A stretch of DNA of 48,006 bases from an uncultured Burkholderiales bacterium. Lineage in GTDB: Bacteria; Pseudomonadota; Gammaproteobacteria; Burkholderiales; Burkholderiaceae_C. Shown piece by piece: positions 19,178 to 26,799 of the stretch (position 1 is its first letter; every line of letters begins with the position of its first letter). The DNA lies in the NCBI GenBank assembly GCA_937871935.1, contig CALMQI010000419.1:1-48006 (forward strand), in the 5' to 3' direction. Below the pieces are notes generated by a model. It was not told where the DNA came from and ran no database searches. It saw only the letters and a list, made by a program, of their open reading frames with translations. A program made the translations under genes and the position numbers.

Positions 19178-19504
19178 TCACTTGACGGTACCCTTGGGCA
19201 GCACCTGGACCACCGCGGTGCGCTGCACCTGTACCTCGACGCCGTTGGCTATCTCGACATGCAGGTAGCTGTCGCCAAGCTTGGCCACCTTGCCGATCAT
19301 GCCGCCCGCGGTGACGATCTCGTCGCCCTTGGCCAGCGCCTCGATCAATGCCTTGTGTTCCTTCTGGCGCTTCATCTGCGGCCGGATCATGATGAAGTAC
19401 AGGACCACGAACATCAGCACCAGCGGCAGCAGGCTCATCAGGCTCGACTCGGTGCTCCCGGTGGCGGCAGGCGCGGTCTGTGCGAAGGCTTGGGATATGA
19501 ACAC
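19178..19504 (-). CDS. yajC: Preprotein translocase subunit YajC
   Basis: A small accessory protein of the SecDF-YajC complex. The 108-residue protein has a single membrane helix (about 24-42, ending YFIMIRPQMKRQKEH, the family hallmark) and a short cytoplasmic beta domain with GDEIVTAGGMIGKV. The start is a GTG at 19504, with AGAGGA eight bases upstream. It is the first gene of yajC-secD-secF. The usual upstream neighbours tgt and queA are absent; a thioredoxin-like gene lies there instead. Confidence 0.95.
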   Translation of the reverse strand: MFISQAFAQTAPAATGSTESSLMSLLPLVLMFVVLYFIMIRPQMKRQKEHKALIEALAKGDEIVTAGGMIGKVAKLGDSYLHVEIANGVEVQVQRTAVVQVLPKGTVK

Positions 19505-19600
19505 GTCGGTATTCCTCTCGGCATGCGCGCGCCGGCAACGGCGGCGAAACGGCGGATTCTAAAGGGAACGCCCCACGTGCCGTGCAGGGCAGCGGCGGAC

Positions 19601-20548
19601 TCAGAACAACGCCATGCTCAGCTTGCGACGGTACTGCTCGATCACTGGATCGGCGGTCGTCGGCGTGGCCCTGCCGGCGACCTCGAGCGTGCCCTTGGCC
19701 GGCTCGGCCGCCGCCGCTGCCTTGGGCGCCGGTTTGGTCATGAGTTCGAGGATCGCCACGTAGGTCTTGCGCGCCAGTTGCTCGTTCCACTCCTTGTCGC
19801 GCATCACGATCTCCAGCAACTCGTCCATCGCCTCGGTGAAGCGCGACGCAGCGAAGTGCCGCTGTGCCAGCTCGAAGCGGGCGGCAAAGTCGCGCCGGTC
19901 GGCCGCGATCGCGGCGGCCAGCGACTGCGGGTCGCGTGCCTGCGGCGCCTGCTCGCAGGCCGCCAGCCAGTGGCCGAGCGCGGCGATGCGGGCATCAAGC
20001 GCCGTCTTGTTGGCGATCGGTTCGTAGGCCATGCGGGCCTGCGGCACGCGGCCGAGCTCGAGCAGCAGCTTCAAGTAGTCGCAGCGAGCGGTGTCGTTGC
20101 CGGGGGCCATCGCCACCGCCTGCTGCAGCTTGGCCAAGGCGGCGTCGGTGTCGCCGGCGGCCTCGAGCTCTTCGGCCTCCTCGACCTCGGCCTCGGCTTC
20201 GGCCTCTGCCAGCGTCGGCACATGGCGATCGAGAAACGCGCGGATCTGCGCCTCGGGCTGGGCGCCGACGAAACCGTCGACCGGCGCGCCCTTGTCGAAC
20301 ATCACGCAGAACGGGATGCTGCGTACCCCGAACGCCTGGCTCAGCTGGCCGGCGATCTCGGGCTGCTCGTCGCTGTTCAGCTTGGCCAGCGTGAAGCGGC
20401 CGGCATAGGCGGTCTCCAACCTTTCCAGCAGCGGGCCGAGCGTCTTGCACGGTCCGCACCAGGGGGCCCAGATGTCCAGCAGTACCGGTGCCTTCATCGA
20501 GGCGTGAATCAGGTCGGGCTCGAAGTTCTGCAGCGTGATGTCGATCAT
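19601..20548 (-). CDS. Thioredoxin-TPR protein (CnoX/YbbN-like)
   Basis: A 315-residue cytoplasmic protein with an N-terminal thioredoxin domain (about 1-108) and a C-terminal TPR-like helical region (about 120-285). This is the layout of CnoX/YbbN, which holds stress-damaged proteins for GroEL and DnaK. Unlike E. coli CnoX, which has lost the redox motif, this one keeps WCGPC at 30-34 and the cis-proline loop RSIPF (Pro79), so it may also be redox-active. An acidic Glu/Ala-rich linker joins the domains. The start is ATG 20548; the frame remains open further upstream through purE, which is a shadow. A weak case could be made for general thioredoxin function only. Confidence 0.85.
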   Translation of the reverse strand: MIDITLQNFEPDLIHASMKAPVLLDIWAPWCGPCKTLGPLLERLETAYAGRFTLAKLNSDEQPEIAGQLSQAFGVRSIPFCVMFDKGAPVDGFVGAQPEAQIRAFLDRHVPTLAEAEAEAEVEEAEELEAAGDTDAALAKLQQAVAMAPGNDTARCDYLKLLLELGRVPQARMAYEPIANKTALDARIAALGHWLAACEQAPQARDPQSLAAAIAADRRDFAARFELAQRHFAASRFTEAMDELLEIVMRDKEWNEQLARKTYVAILELMTKPAPKAAAAAEPAKGTLEVAGRATPTTADPVIEQYRRKLSMALF

Positions 20549-20596
20549 GGCGTCGTCGCGAAGGCCGTCAGCAGGAGTAGGTGAGGGTGCCCCGCC

Positions 20597-20602
20597 TACA
20601 AT
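20597..20602 (+). promoter_or_regulatory. Candidate -10 box for purE
   Basis: TACAAT (five of six) lies 42 bases before the purE GTG in the 96-base divergent gap. The -35 position is poor. No PurR-like palindrome was recognised. Confidence 0.35.
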
Positions 20603-20644
20603 GCAAGCCGGTCCACAGGCTGAAAGCGAAAGAGAGCGACTTCC

Positions 20645-21142
20645 GTGTCCACCGAAGCGCCCGTCGTGGGCGTGCTGATGGGTTCGTCCAGTGACTGGGA
20701 GACCCTGCAGCACGCGGCCCGGATTCTCGCCGAGTTCGGGGTCGCGCATGAATGCCGCGTCGTTTCTGCCCATCGCATGCCGGACGACCTGTTCGCCTAT
20801 GCCGAGGGCGCCGCAGCACGTGGCCTGCGCGCGATCATCGCTGGCGCCGGCGGCGCTGCCCACCTGCCGGGCATGCTGGCGGCCAAGACGGTGGTGCCGG
20901 TGCTCGGCGTGCCGGTGGCCAGCCGCCACCTGAATGGCGTGGATTCGCTGCATTCGATCGTACAGATGCCTACCGGCATTCCGGTGGCAACCTTCGCGAT
21001 CGGCCACGCCGGCGCAGCCAACGCCGCGCTGTTCGCGGTGGCGATGCTGGCCCATGACGACGCTGTCCTGCGCGAGCGGCTGCAGGCCTTCCGTGTGCGC
21101 CAGACCGAAGCGGCGCGCGCGATGAGCCAGGAATTGCGGTGA
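20645..21142 (+). CDS. purE: N5-carboxyaminoimidazole ribonucleotide mutase
   Basis: Class I PurE, which moves the carboxyl group of N5-CAIR to form CAIR in purine biosynthesis. The 165-residue protein has the phosphate-binding MGSSSDW near the N-terminus, VVSAHRMP (His in the active site) and the [11 protein letters not shown] loop, all intact. The likely start is a GTG at 20645. The stop overlaps the GTG of purK by four bases (GTGA), so the two consecutive pathway enzymes are translationally coupled. Confidence 0.96.
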   Translation: MSTEAPVVGVLMGSSSDWETLQHAARILAEFGVAHECRVVSAHRMPDDLFAYAEGAAARGLRAIIAGAGGAAHLPGMLAAKTVVPVLGVPVASRHLNGVDSLHSIVQMPTGIPVATFAIGHAGAANAALFAVAMLAHDDAVLRERLQAFRVRQTEAARAMSQELR

Positions 21143-22320
21143 CCGGGCCGATTGCGGTCGAGCCGGGCGGCACGCTCGGCGTGCTTGGCGGTGGGCAGCT
21201 CGGGCGCATGTTCGTGCATGCCGCGCAACGGCTCGGCTATCGCTGCAGCGTGCTCGATCCCGATGCCGACTCGCCGGCCGGACGGGTGGCCGAGTCGCAT
21301 ATCCGCGCCGACTATCTCGACGACGCCGGCCTGACACGCCTGGCGGACGAAACGACAGCCATCACCACCGAATTCGAGAACGTGCCGGCGCAGGCGCTGC
21401 GCCGGCTGGCCTCTCGCCGGCCCGTGGCGCCGGCCGGTGACGCCGTGGCGATCTGCCAGGACCGCGCGCTGGAAAAGGCGCACTTCGCCGCCTGCGGCGT
21501 GCCCTGCGCGCCGTATCACGTGATCGACTCGGAGGCGGCGCTTGCCGCAGCGCCCGACGCGCTACTGCCCGGCATTCTGAAGACCAGCCGGCTCGGCTAC
21601 GACGGCAAAGGCCAGCGTGGCGTGCGCGACCGCGCCGCGCTGGTGCAGGCATGGCGCGATCTGCGCAGCGTGCCCTGCGTGCTCGAGCAACGCCTCGCGC
21701 TGGCGTGCGAGATCAGCGTGGTCCTGGCGCGTGCCGTCGACGGCCGCCAGGTGCACTTCGCGCCGTTGCAGAACACCCATCGCGAGGGCATCCTCGCGCT
21801 CACCCAGTGGCCGGCGCCCGACGTGGCACCCAGCCTGCAGGCGCAGGCGGTCGACGCCGCGATGGCGATCGCCGCGTCGATGCGTTACGTCGGCGTGCTG
21901 TGCGTCGAGTTCTTCGTGCTGGCCGATGGACGCCTGTGCGTCAACGAGATGGCGCCACGGCCGCACAACTCCGGCCATTGCACCATCGATGCCAGCGACT
22001 GCAGCCAGTTCGAGCTGCAGGTGCGCACACTGGCCGGACTGCCGCTGGCGACGCCGCGGGCGCATTCTGCGGCGGCGATGCTCAACCTGCTCGGTGACCT
22101 GTGGCTGGTCGCGGACAGCTCGGTGCGCGAGCCACCGTGGCGCGAGGTCCTCGCATTGCCCGGGGTGCACCTGCACCTCTATGGCAAGCGCGCCGCGCGC
22201 GGCGGACGCAAGATGGGCCACCTGACGGTGACGGCGGCCACGCCCGAGCAGGCGCTGCAGACCACGCGCGAGGCGGCGCGGCGGCTGGCGCTGGCCTGGC
22301 CGCTGGCTGTGACGGCATGA
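21139..22320 (+). CDS. purK: N5-carboxyaminoimidazole ribonucleotide synthase
   Basis: An ATP-grasp enzyme that makes N5-CAIR from AIR, bicarbonate and ATP, supplying PurE. The 393-residue protein begins (GTG) with the family's glycine-rich [12 protein letters not shown], has the central [17 protein letters not shown]-lid region at about 149-162 and the [17 protein letters not shown] metal/substrate region near 275-291. Length is normal. Its TGA at 22318-22320 overlaps the ATG of a 20-codon mini-ORF (ATGA at 22317-22320), the first of two coupled mini-ORFs leading to the next gene. Confidence 0.96.
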   Translation: MTGPIAVEPGGTLGVLGGGQLGRMFVHAAQRLGYRCSVLDPDADSPAGRVAESHIRADYLDDAGLTRLADETTAITTEFENVPAQALRRLASRRPVAPAGDAVAICQDRALEKAHFAACGVPCAPYHVIDSEAALAAAPDALLPGILKTSRLGYDGKGQRGVRDRAALVQAWRDLRSVPCVLEQRLALACEISVVLARAVDGRQVHFAPLQNTHREGILALTQWPAPDVAPSLQAQAVDAAMAIAASMRYVGVLCVEFFVLADGRLCVNEMAPRPHNSGHCTIDASDCSQFELQVRTLAGLPLATPRAHSAAAMLNLLGDLWLVADSSVREPPWREVLALPGVHLHLYGKRAARGGRKMGHLTVTAATPEQALQTTREAARRLALAWPLAVTA

Positions 22321-22379
22321 GCCGCAGGGCCGCTCCCAAGGTGAATGCCGGAGTGCGCAGCACGGAGGATGCCCCATGA
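22317..22379 (+). CDS. Coupled mini-ORF 1 (20 codons)
   Basis: A 20-residue, Arg/Ala-rich reading frame (starting MSRRAAPKV) whose ATG overlaps the purK stop (ATGA) and whose TGA overlaps the ATG of mini-ORF 2 (ATGA at 22376-22379). I recall similar short sequences recurring between genes in Rubrivivax/Leptothrix-type genomes, so it may be part of a dispersed repeat rather than a gene. No function can be assigned. Whether it is translated is unknown. Confidence 0.4.
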   Translation: MSRRAAPKVNAGVRSTEDAP

Positions 22380-22441
22380 GCGCGACGGGCCGCTCCCGAG
22401 CGCGAACCCCGCAGCGCGCCGCGCGAAGGGTCGCCTCGTGA
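22318..22441 (+). repeat. Imperfect tandem ~60-base repeat between purK and sua5
   Basis: Two adjacent units (about 22318-22379 and 22377-22441) align over their whole length with one single-base gap. Each opens with TGAG, then GGGCCGCTCCC, then a GAA-containing middle, a GGAG/GAAGG ribosome-site-like element, and ends on a start codon fused to TGA (ATGA or GTGA). The second unit is the more diverged. The design keeps stop-start overlaps intact across the whole gap. Confidence 0.6.
22376..22441 (+). CDS. Coupled mini-ORF 2 (21 codons)
   Basis: A 21-residue basic reading frame (starting MSATGRSRAR). Its ATG at 22376 is preceded by GGAGG at a good distance (seven bases) and its TGA overlaps the sua5 GTG (GTGA at 22438-22441). 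The encoded sequence is Arg-rich and resembles nothing known to me. It may simply carry ribosomes to the sua5 start. Expression unproven. Confidence 0.35.
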   Translation: MSATGRSRARTPQRAARRVAS

Positions 22442-23409
22442 ACCTGCTCGACGGCCGCCGTGCCGAGGACGTCGACCGGGCCGCGCGCCAGTTAGCCGAC
22501 GGCGGCCTCGTGGCGATGCCGACCGAGACGGTCTACGGTCTCGCCGCGCGCGCCGATGATGACCGTGCGGTCGCCGCGATCTACGCCGCCAAGGGCAGGC
22601 CCGCCGACCACCCGCTGATCGTGCACGTGCTCGACCGCAGCGGTGCCGAGCACTTTGCCGACGCCCTCGGCGGCGATGCCGGGCGGCTGATCGACGCGTT
22701 CTGGCCCGGGCCGGTCACGGTGATCGTGCGCCGCGCGGCAGGACAAGCCGACGCCGCGGCGGCGCGGCTCGGCACGATCGCCTTGCGCTGCCCCGCGCAC
22801 CCGGTGGCGCGCGCGCTGCTCACGCGTTGCCGCGAGCTGGGCGTCGAGGGACTGGCGGCGCCGAGCGCCAACCGCTTCGGCGGCGTCAGCCCGACCACGG
22901 CCGGGCATGTGCGTGCCGAGTTCGGCGAGTCGATGCTGGTACTCGACGGCGGTGCCTGCGAACTCGGCATCGAGTCGAGCATCGTCGACTGCTCGCGCGA
23001 TGCGCCGGTGCTGCTGCGCCCCGGCGTGCTGACGCGCGACCGGCTCGAAGACGCGCTCGGCCGCGCGCTCGCCGAGCCTGGCGACGACGCTACCGCGGCG
23101 CCCGGCACGTTGGACAGTCACTACGCGCCGGCCGCCACGCTGCGGCTGATGGCGGGCGAGCAGCTGCGCCAGGCGATCGCCATGCTGCCGCCTTCGATGA
23201 GCGGGCTGGCTGTATATTCGCGCACCGCGCCGCGGCGTCCGTGGGTCCGCCCGATGCCCGACGACGCCCGCGCGGTGGCCCATGAGCTGTACGCGGTGTT
23301 GCGGGAGTTCGATGCCCGCGGCGTCAAGTTAATCTGGGTCGAGCAGCCGCCGGACACGGCCGAATGGGAAGGCGTCAACGACAGGCTGCAACGCGCGGCT
23401 GCGCCCTGA
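22438..23409 (+). CDS. L-threonylcarbamoyladenylate synthase, Sua5 type
   Basis: Makes threonylcarbamoyl-AMP from threonine, bicarbonate and ATP, the first step of the t6A modification at tRNA position 37. From the GTG at 22438 (AAGGG eight bases upstream) the protein is 323 residues, the long Sua5 form: a YrdC catalytic domain (about 1-200) with PTETVYGL, KGRPADHPLIVHV and the PSANRFGGVSPT loop, plus a C-terminal Sua5 domain. The frame is open back to 22345, but the upstream part is the repeat region. TsaB, which acts in the next step, is encoded 1.3 kb away. Confidence 0.93.
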   Translation: MNLLDGRRAEDVDRAARQLADGGLVAMPTETVYGLAARADDDRAVAAIYAAKGRPADHPLIVHVLDRSGAEHFADALGGDAGRLIDAFWPGPVTVIVRRAAGQADAAAARLGTIALRCPAHPVARALLTRCRELGVEGLAAPSANRFGGVSPTTAGHVRAEFGESMLVLDGGACELGIESSIVDCSRDAPVLLRPGVLTRDRLEDALGRALAEPGDDATAAPGTLDSHYAPAATLRLMAGEQLRQAIAMLPPSMSGLAVYSRTAPRRPWVRPMPDDARAVAHELYAVLREFDARGVKLIWVEQPPDTAEWEGVNDRLQRAAAP

Positions 23410-23449
23410 AGTGCAGGCGACGTCGCGACATCAACAGGAACCGATTGCG

Positions 23450-24367
23450 ATGGTGACTTGGAAATCCTGCCGCCGCGTGGCTGCCATGGCCACCGCGCTG
23501 CTGGCCGTCTGGGTGCAGACGTCATGCGGCGGCGGCACGTCGCAGATCGAGCCCTTTCAGCCGCGGCAGGTGATCGTGCTCGGAGACGACCTCAGCGCGC
23601 TGCAGGCCGACGGCAAGCGCTTCGGCATCAACTTCCTTGATGCCAACAGCGTGTTCGACTGCGGCCAGTACGCCCTCTGGACGCAGATCGTGGTCGCCAA
23701 CTTCGGTCTGTCGCTCGATCGCTGCCCCAATGCCAACCTGGCCGCTGGCGGCATCACGCGAGGCGCGCCCGCTGCGAAGGCGGCCGACCTCGACGCGCAG
23801 ATCGATGCGCAGATCGCAGCCGGCGCGTTGACCTCGAAGGATCTATTCCTGCTGATGATCGGCATCAACGACGTCATCGAGATCTACGAACAGAACCTGG
23901 GCCTCGCCGAGGCGGCTGCCCGCGGCCGCCATGTGGCCGAGCAGATCAACCGGCTGATCAACGCCGGCGCCCGCGTCATCGTGTCCACGCTGCCGGACCT
24001 CGGACTTACCCCCTACGCGCGCGCCAGGGAGGCGACCACTGCGGGTCAGGCCGCGGTGCTGACCGAGCTGACGGCCGCCTACAACGCACGGGTGCGTGTC
24101 GACATCGTGCAGGATGGACGTTCGGTCGGGCTGGTCCTGGCCGACGATCTGGTCCTGGCGATGACGCGCAATCCGTCGCTGTACTCGCTGTCGAACGCGA
24201 CCGACGCGGCCTGCACGACTGCCGTGCCCGATTGCACCACCTCGACGCTGGTCACCGGCGCCACCGGCACCACGCACCTGTGGGCCGACGACCGCCGCTT
24301 CGGTCCCGTGGCGCAGTCGCAGCTGGCCAACCTGGCCATCACTCGCGCTCGCAACAACCCGTTCTGA
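23450..24367 (+). CDS. SGNH/GDSL-like lipoprotein, catalytic residues altered
   Basis: A 305-residue predicted lipoprotein: a hydrophobic signal ends in QTSC (Cys about 26) followed by three glycines. The rest has the SGNH hydrolase plan. Block I is VLGDDLSAL, where the nucleophile Ser of GDS is replaced by Asp; block II is NLAAGGIT; block III is MIGINDV (GxND intact). Block V reads WADDRRFGP, with Arg/Phe where the catalytic His (DxxH) is expected. It is therefore probably not a classical esterase, although a serine two residues on (GDDLS) leaves some doubt. I have an impression that Burkholderiales carry a whole subgroup like this. It may be co-transcribed with sua5. Start chosen at ATG 23450. 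Confidence 0.75.
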   Translation: MVTWKSCRRVAAMATALLAVWVQTSCGGGTSQIEPFQPRQVIVLGDDLSALQADGKRFGINFLDANSVFDCGQYALWTQIVVANFGLSLDRCPNANLAAGGITRGAPAAKAADLDAQIDAQIAAGALTSKDLFLLMIGINDVIEIYEQNLGLAEAAARGRHVAEQINRLINAGARVIVSTLPDLGLTPYARAREATTAGQAAVLTELTAAYNARVRVDIVQDGRSVGLVLADDLVLAMTRNPSLYSLSNATDAACTTAVPDCTTSTLVTGATGTTHLWADDRRFGPVAQSQLANLAITRARNNPF

Positions 24368-24391
24368 GGCGCAGCCCCGCGGCCCCTTTGG

Positions 24392-24652
24392 TCACGACGC
24401 GCGCGACCACCACGCCAGCACGAGGATGGTGCCGGCCAGTGCCAGTGTCACGGCATTGGCCAGGATGATCGGCCACTGCGCGAGCATCAATCCGTAGACC
24501 AGCCACAGCGTGATGCCGGCGCAGAACAGCGCGTACATGCGCAATGACAGGCCGTTGAAATCGCGCGTGCGCAGGCTGTGCCAGACCTGTGGCACGAACG
24601 ACAAAGTGGTCAGCGTAGCAGCGACATAGCCGACGAGGTCGGTCGCGTTCAT
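24392..24652 (-). CDS. SemiSWEET family transporter
   Basis: An 86-residue protein with three predicted helices (about 5-23, 37-57, 62-82), the single triple-helix bundle of bacterial SemiSWEETs, which work as dimers to move sugars or other small solutes. The PQ-loop signature is present: LSFVPQVWHSLRTRD at about 18-32, with Pro21-Gln22. It is convergent with the SGNH gene and divergent from tsaB. The substrate cannot be told from sequence. Confidence 0.88.
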   Translation of the reverse strand: MNATDLVGYVAATLTTLSFVPQVWHSLRTRDFNGLSLRMYALFCAGITLWLVYGLMLAQWPIILANAVTLALAGTILVLAWWSRAS

Positions 24653-24710
24653 GCTTCGACGCGGCAGGGGCGGACGTCTTGCTCTCGCATGTCGACGATG
24701 ATCGCACGGC

Positions 24711-24716
24711 TACACT
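24711..24716 (+). promoter_or_regulatory. -10-like box just before tsaB
   Basis: TACACT ends ten bases before the tsaB ATG in the divergent gap, with no ribosome binding site in between. If used, the tsaB-rimI-UDG transcript would have a leader of only a few bases. The -35 is weak. Confidence 0.3.
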
Positions 24717-24726
24717 GGCGCCCCTC

Positions 24727-25452
24727 ATGCAAGCGCGCCTGCTGGCTCTGGATACGTCCACCGAGGGCCTGGCCCTCGCGGTCGGCGGGCCGGGCGGGCC
24801 TTGGCTGCTCAATGAGTCGGGTGGTGCCCGTGCGTCGTCGCGCCTGCTCGGCGCGGTGGCGGAGTTGCTGGCCGCCGCGAAGATCGACGCGCACCAGCTC
24901 GACGCGATCGCGTTCGGCGCAGGCCCGGGGGCGTTCACGGGGCTGCGCACCGCCTGTGCCGTTGCGCAGGGGCTGGCTTACGGACTCGGCCGACCGGTGA
25001 TCGCGGTCGACAGCCTGCTGCTGGTGGCCGAGGACGCGCTGCGCCAGCAGCCTGCCGGTGCGCCGGGCAGCATCTGGGTGGCCATGGATGCGCGCATGGA
25101 CGAGGTCTACGCCGCATGTTATCGACGCACCGACGGGCGCTGGCACACCGCGTCGGCGCCCGCGCTCTGGACCATCGATGCGCTGACGCGGGCCTGGCTG
25201 GCCGAGCCGCCCGAGGCGGTGGCCGGCTCGGCGATCGAGGCGTTCGGCGCCCGGCTGCCCAGCGGCGCCGCGGCGCGCTTTCCGGTTGAGCTCGACCGTG
25301 CCGCCGCGTTGCTTGCGCTGGCCGAGGTCGGCTGGCGCCAGGGCGCGTTGCGTGACGCGGCCGACGCGTTGCCGATCTACTTGCGCAACAAGGTGGCACT
25401 GACCCGGGCCGAGCGGGCGGCTGGGCGCTCGGGCGCGGGCCGGTCGACATGA
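24727..25452 (+). CDS. tsaB: tRNA t6A37 threonylcarbamoyl transferase subunit TsaB
   Basis: TsaB scaffolds the TsaBDE complex that transfers threonylcarbamoyl to A37 of ANN-decoding tRNAs. From the ATG at 24727 the protein is 241 residues, with the ASKHA-fold start [15 protein letters not shown], the [21 protein letters not shown] motif at about 66-85, and the [14 protein letters not shown] segment. The stop overlaps the rimI start (ATGA). The tsaB-rimI-UDG order is common in betaproteobacteria. Confidence 0.95.
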   Translation: MQARLLALDTSTEGLALAVGGPGGPWLLNESGGARASSRLLGAVAELLAAAKIDAHQLDAIAFGAGPGAFTGLRTACAVAQGLAYGLGRPVIAVDSLLLVAEDALRQQPAGAPGSIWVAMDARMDEVYAACYRRTDGRWHTASAPALWTIDALTRAWLAEPPEAVAGSAIEAFGARLPSGAAARFPVELDRAAALLALAEVGWRQGALRDAADALPIYLRNKVALTRAERAAGRSGAGRST

Positions 25453-25937
25453 GTCGCACTACCGACGGACCGGCGCTGCGGCCGGTTCAGCTGCACGAGC
25501 TCGACCAGCTGATGGCGATCGAGACGCAGGCCTATCCGTTTCCCTGGAGCCGCGGCAACTTCATCGATTCGATCGTCGCCGGCTACCGCCTGTGCAAGCG
25601 GATCGATGGGCAGGGCCGCTGGCTCGGCTACTACGTCGCGATGGCCGGCGTCGACGAAACCCATCTGCTCAACCTCACCGTGGCGCCGCCGTTCGAGCAC
25701 CGGGGCCACGCGCGGGCGATGCTGGACGAACTGGTGGCCTGGAGCCGCAATCGTGCGGCGGCCCGGCTGTGGCTGGAGGTGCGGGCGAGCAACCAGCGCG
25801 CTCAGGCCCTCTACCGGCGCTATGGCTTTGCCGAGGTCGGCCTGCGGCGCGGCTACTATCCGGCCGGCCCGCTCGGACGCGAGAATGCCATCGTGATGAG
25901 TCTCGACCTGCAGGAACGCGGCGATGCGCTGGACTGA
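25449..25937 (+). CDS. rimI: Ribosomal protein S18-alanine N-acetyltransferase RimI
   Basis: A GNAT acetyltransferase that acetylates the N-terminal alanine of ribosomal protein S18. The 162-residue protein has the family features: [11 protein letters not shown] near 29-39, a central [20 protein letters not shown] acetyl-CoA loop (the Q/RxxGxA pattern), and [28 protein letters not shown] at the C-terminal half. It overlaps tsaB by four bases and the following UDG gene by fourteen, indicating one coupled operon. Confidence 0.94.
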   Translation: MSRTTDGPALRPVQLHELDQLMAIETQAYPFPWSRGNFIDSIVAGYRLCKRIDGQGRWLGYYVAMAGVDETHLLNLTVAPPFEHRGHARAMLDELVAWSRNRAAARLWLEVRASNQRAQALYRRYGFAEVGLRRGYYPAGPLGRENAIVMSLDLQERGDALD

Positions 25938-26742
25938 ACGCCAGCGCACGATGCTCGGTGCGATGGGCATCACGGTGTGGGGGCCGCCGGCGCTGGCGGC
26001 GCCAGCCGAGATAGCGCCCGCGCGCGAACCGGCGGCCGAGGCCGGGCTGGCCCCGGCTGCGTCGCCGCGCGCAGCCGCACGCTCGACCACGCCGCCGGTG
26101 CGGGCCACGGCGCCCGCCGCGTCGCTGCACGCCGCCCCGGTCGACGACCGGGAGCGGCGCGCGCTCGAGATCGCCGGTCTCGACTGGGCTGCCTTGCGCG
26201 ACCGCGTCGCCGCCTGTCGGGCCTGCAAGCTGTGCGAAGGGCGCACGCAGACCGTATTCGGCGTCGGCCACCCGCAGGCGCACTGGATGATCGTCGGCGA
26301 GGCCCCCGGCGAGCACGAGGATCGGCAGGGCGAGCCCTTTGTCGGCTCCGCCGGCCAGCTGCTCGACCGCATGCTCGCTGCGCTCGGCCTCACGCGCAGC
26401 GAGGCGGCGCCCGGGCAGCAGGTGTATATCGTCAACACGCTGAAGTGCCGGCCACCTCGCAACCGCAACCCCGAGCCCGACGAGCTGGCGTTGTGCAGTG
26501 TGTTCCTGCAGCGCCAGATCGCGCTGGTGCAGCCGCGCATCATCCTGGCGATGGGGCGCTTCGCCGTGCAGGCGCTGCTCGGCAGCAGCGACCCGATCGG
26601 CCGGCTGCGTGGTCAGGTGCACCGCTATCGCGACACGCCGGTCATCGTGACCTACCACCCGGCCTACCTGCTGCGCACACCCACCGACAAGGCGCGCTCC
26701 TGGGCCGATCTGTGCCTGGCGGCGGCGCAGCTTGCACACTGA
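25924..26742 (+). CDS. Uracil-DNA glycosylase, family 4 (Fe-S)
   Basis: Excises uracil from DNA. The 272-residue protein has an Ala/Pro-rich, probably flexible N-terminal region (about 1-75), then the catalytic domain. Four cysteines suited to a 4Fe-4S cluster are present (CRACKLC and, further on, LKCRPP and the Cys after PEPDELAL). Motif A is [15 protein letters not shown] at about 130-144, and the C-terminal HPAYLLR motif carries the catalytic-site His. The N-terminal extension is longer than in thermophilic archetypes and typical of betaproteobacterial members. Third gene of tsaB-rimI-UDG. Confidence 0.92.
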   Translation: MRWTERQRTMLGAMGITVWGPPALAAPAEIAPAREPAAEAGLAPAASPRAAARSTTPPVRATAPAASLHAAPVDDRERRALEIAGLDWAALRDRVAACRACKLCEGRTQTVFGVGHPQAHWMIVGEAPGEHEDRQGEPFVGSAGQLLDRMLAALGLTRSEAAPGQQVYIVNTLKCRPPRNRNPEPDELALCSVFLQRQIALVQPRIILAMGRFAVQALLGSSDPIGRLRGQVHRYRDTPVIVTYHPAYLLRTPTDKARSWADLCLAAAQLAH

Positions 26743-26799
26743 CGCGCGACTGGCTCCGCGGCGATCAGGGAACTCCTTGCCGAGGCGGCGCCGATCGGT

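Noticed and set aside
20549-21337. N-terminal extension of the thioredoxin-TPR protein through purE
   Set aside because: The frame is open, but the extension is antisense to purE and lies upstream of a clean thioredoxin start at 20548.
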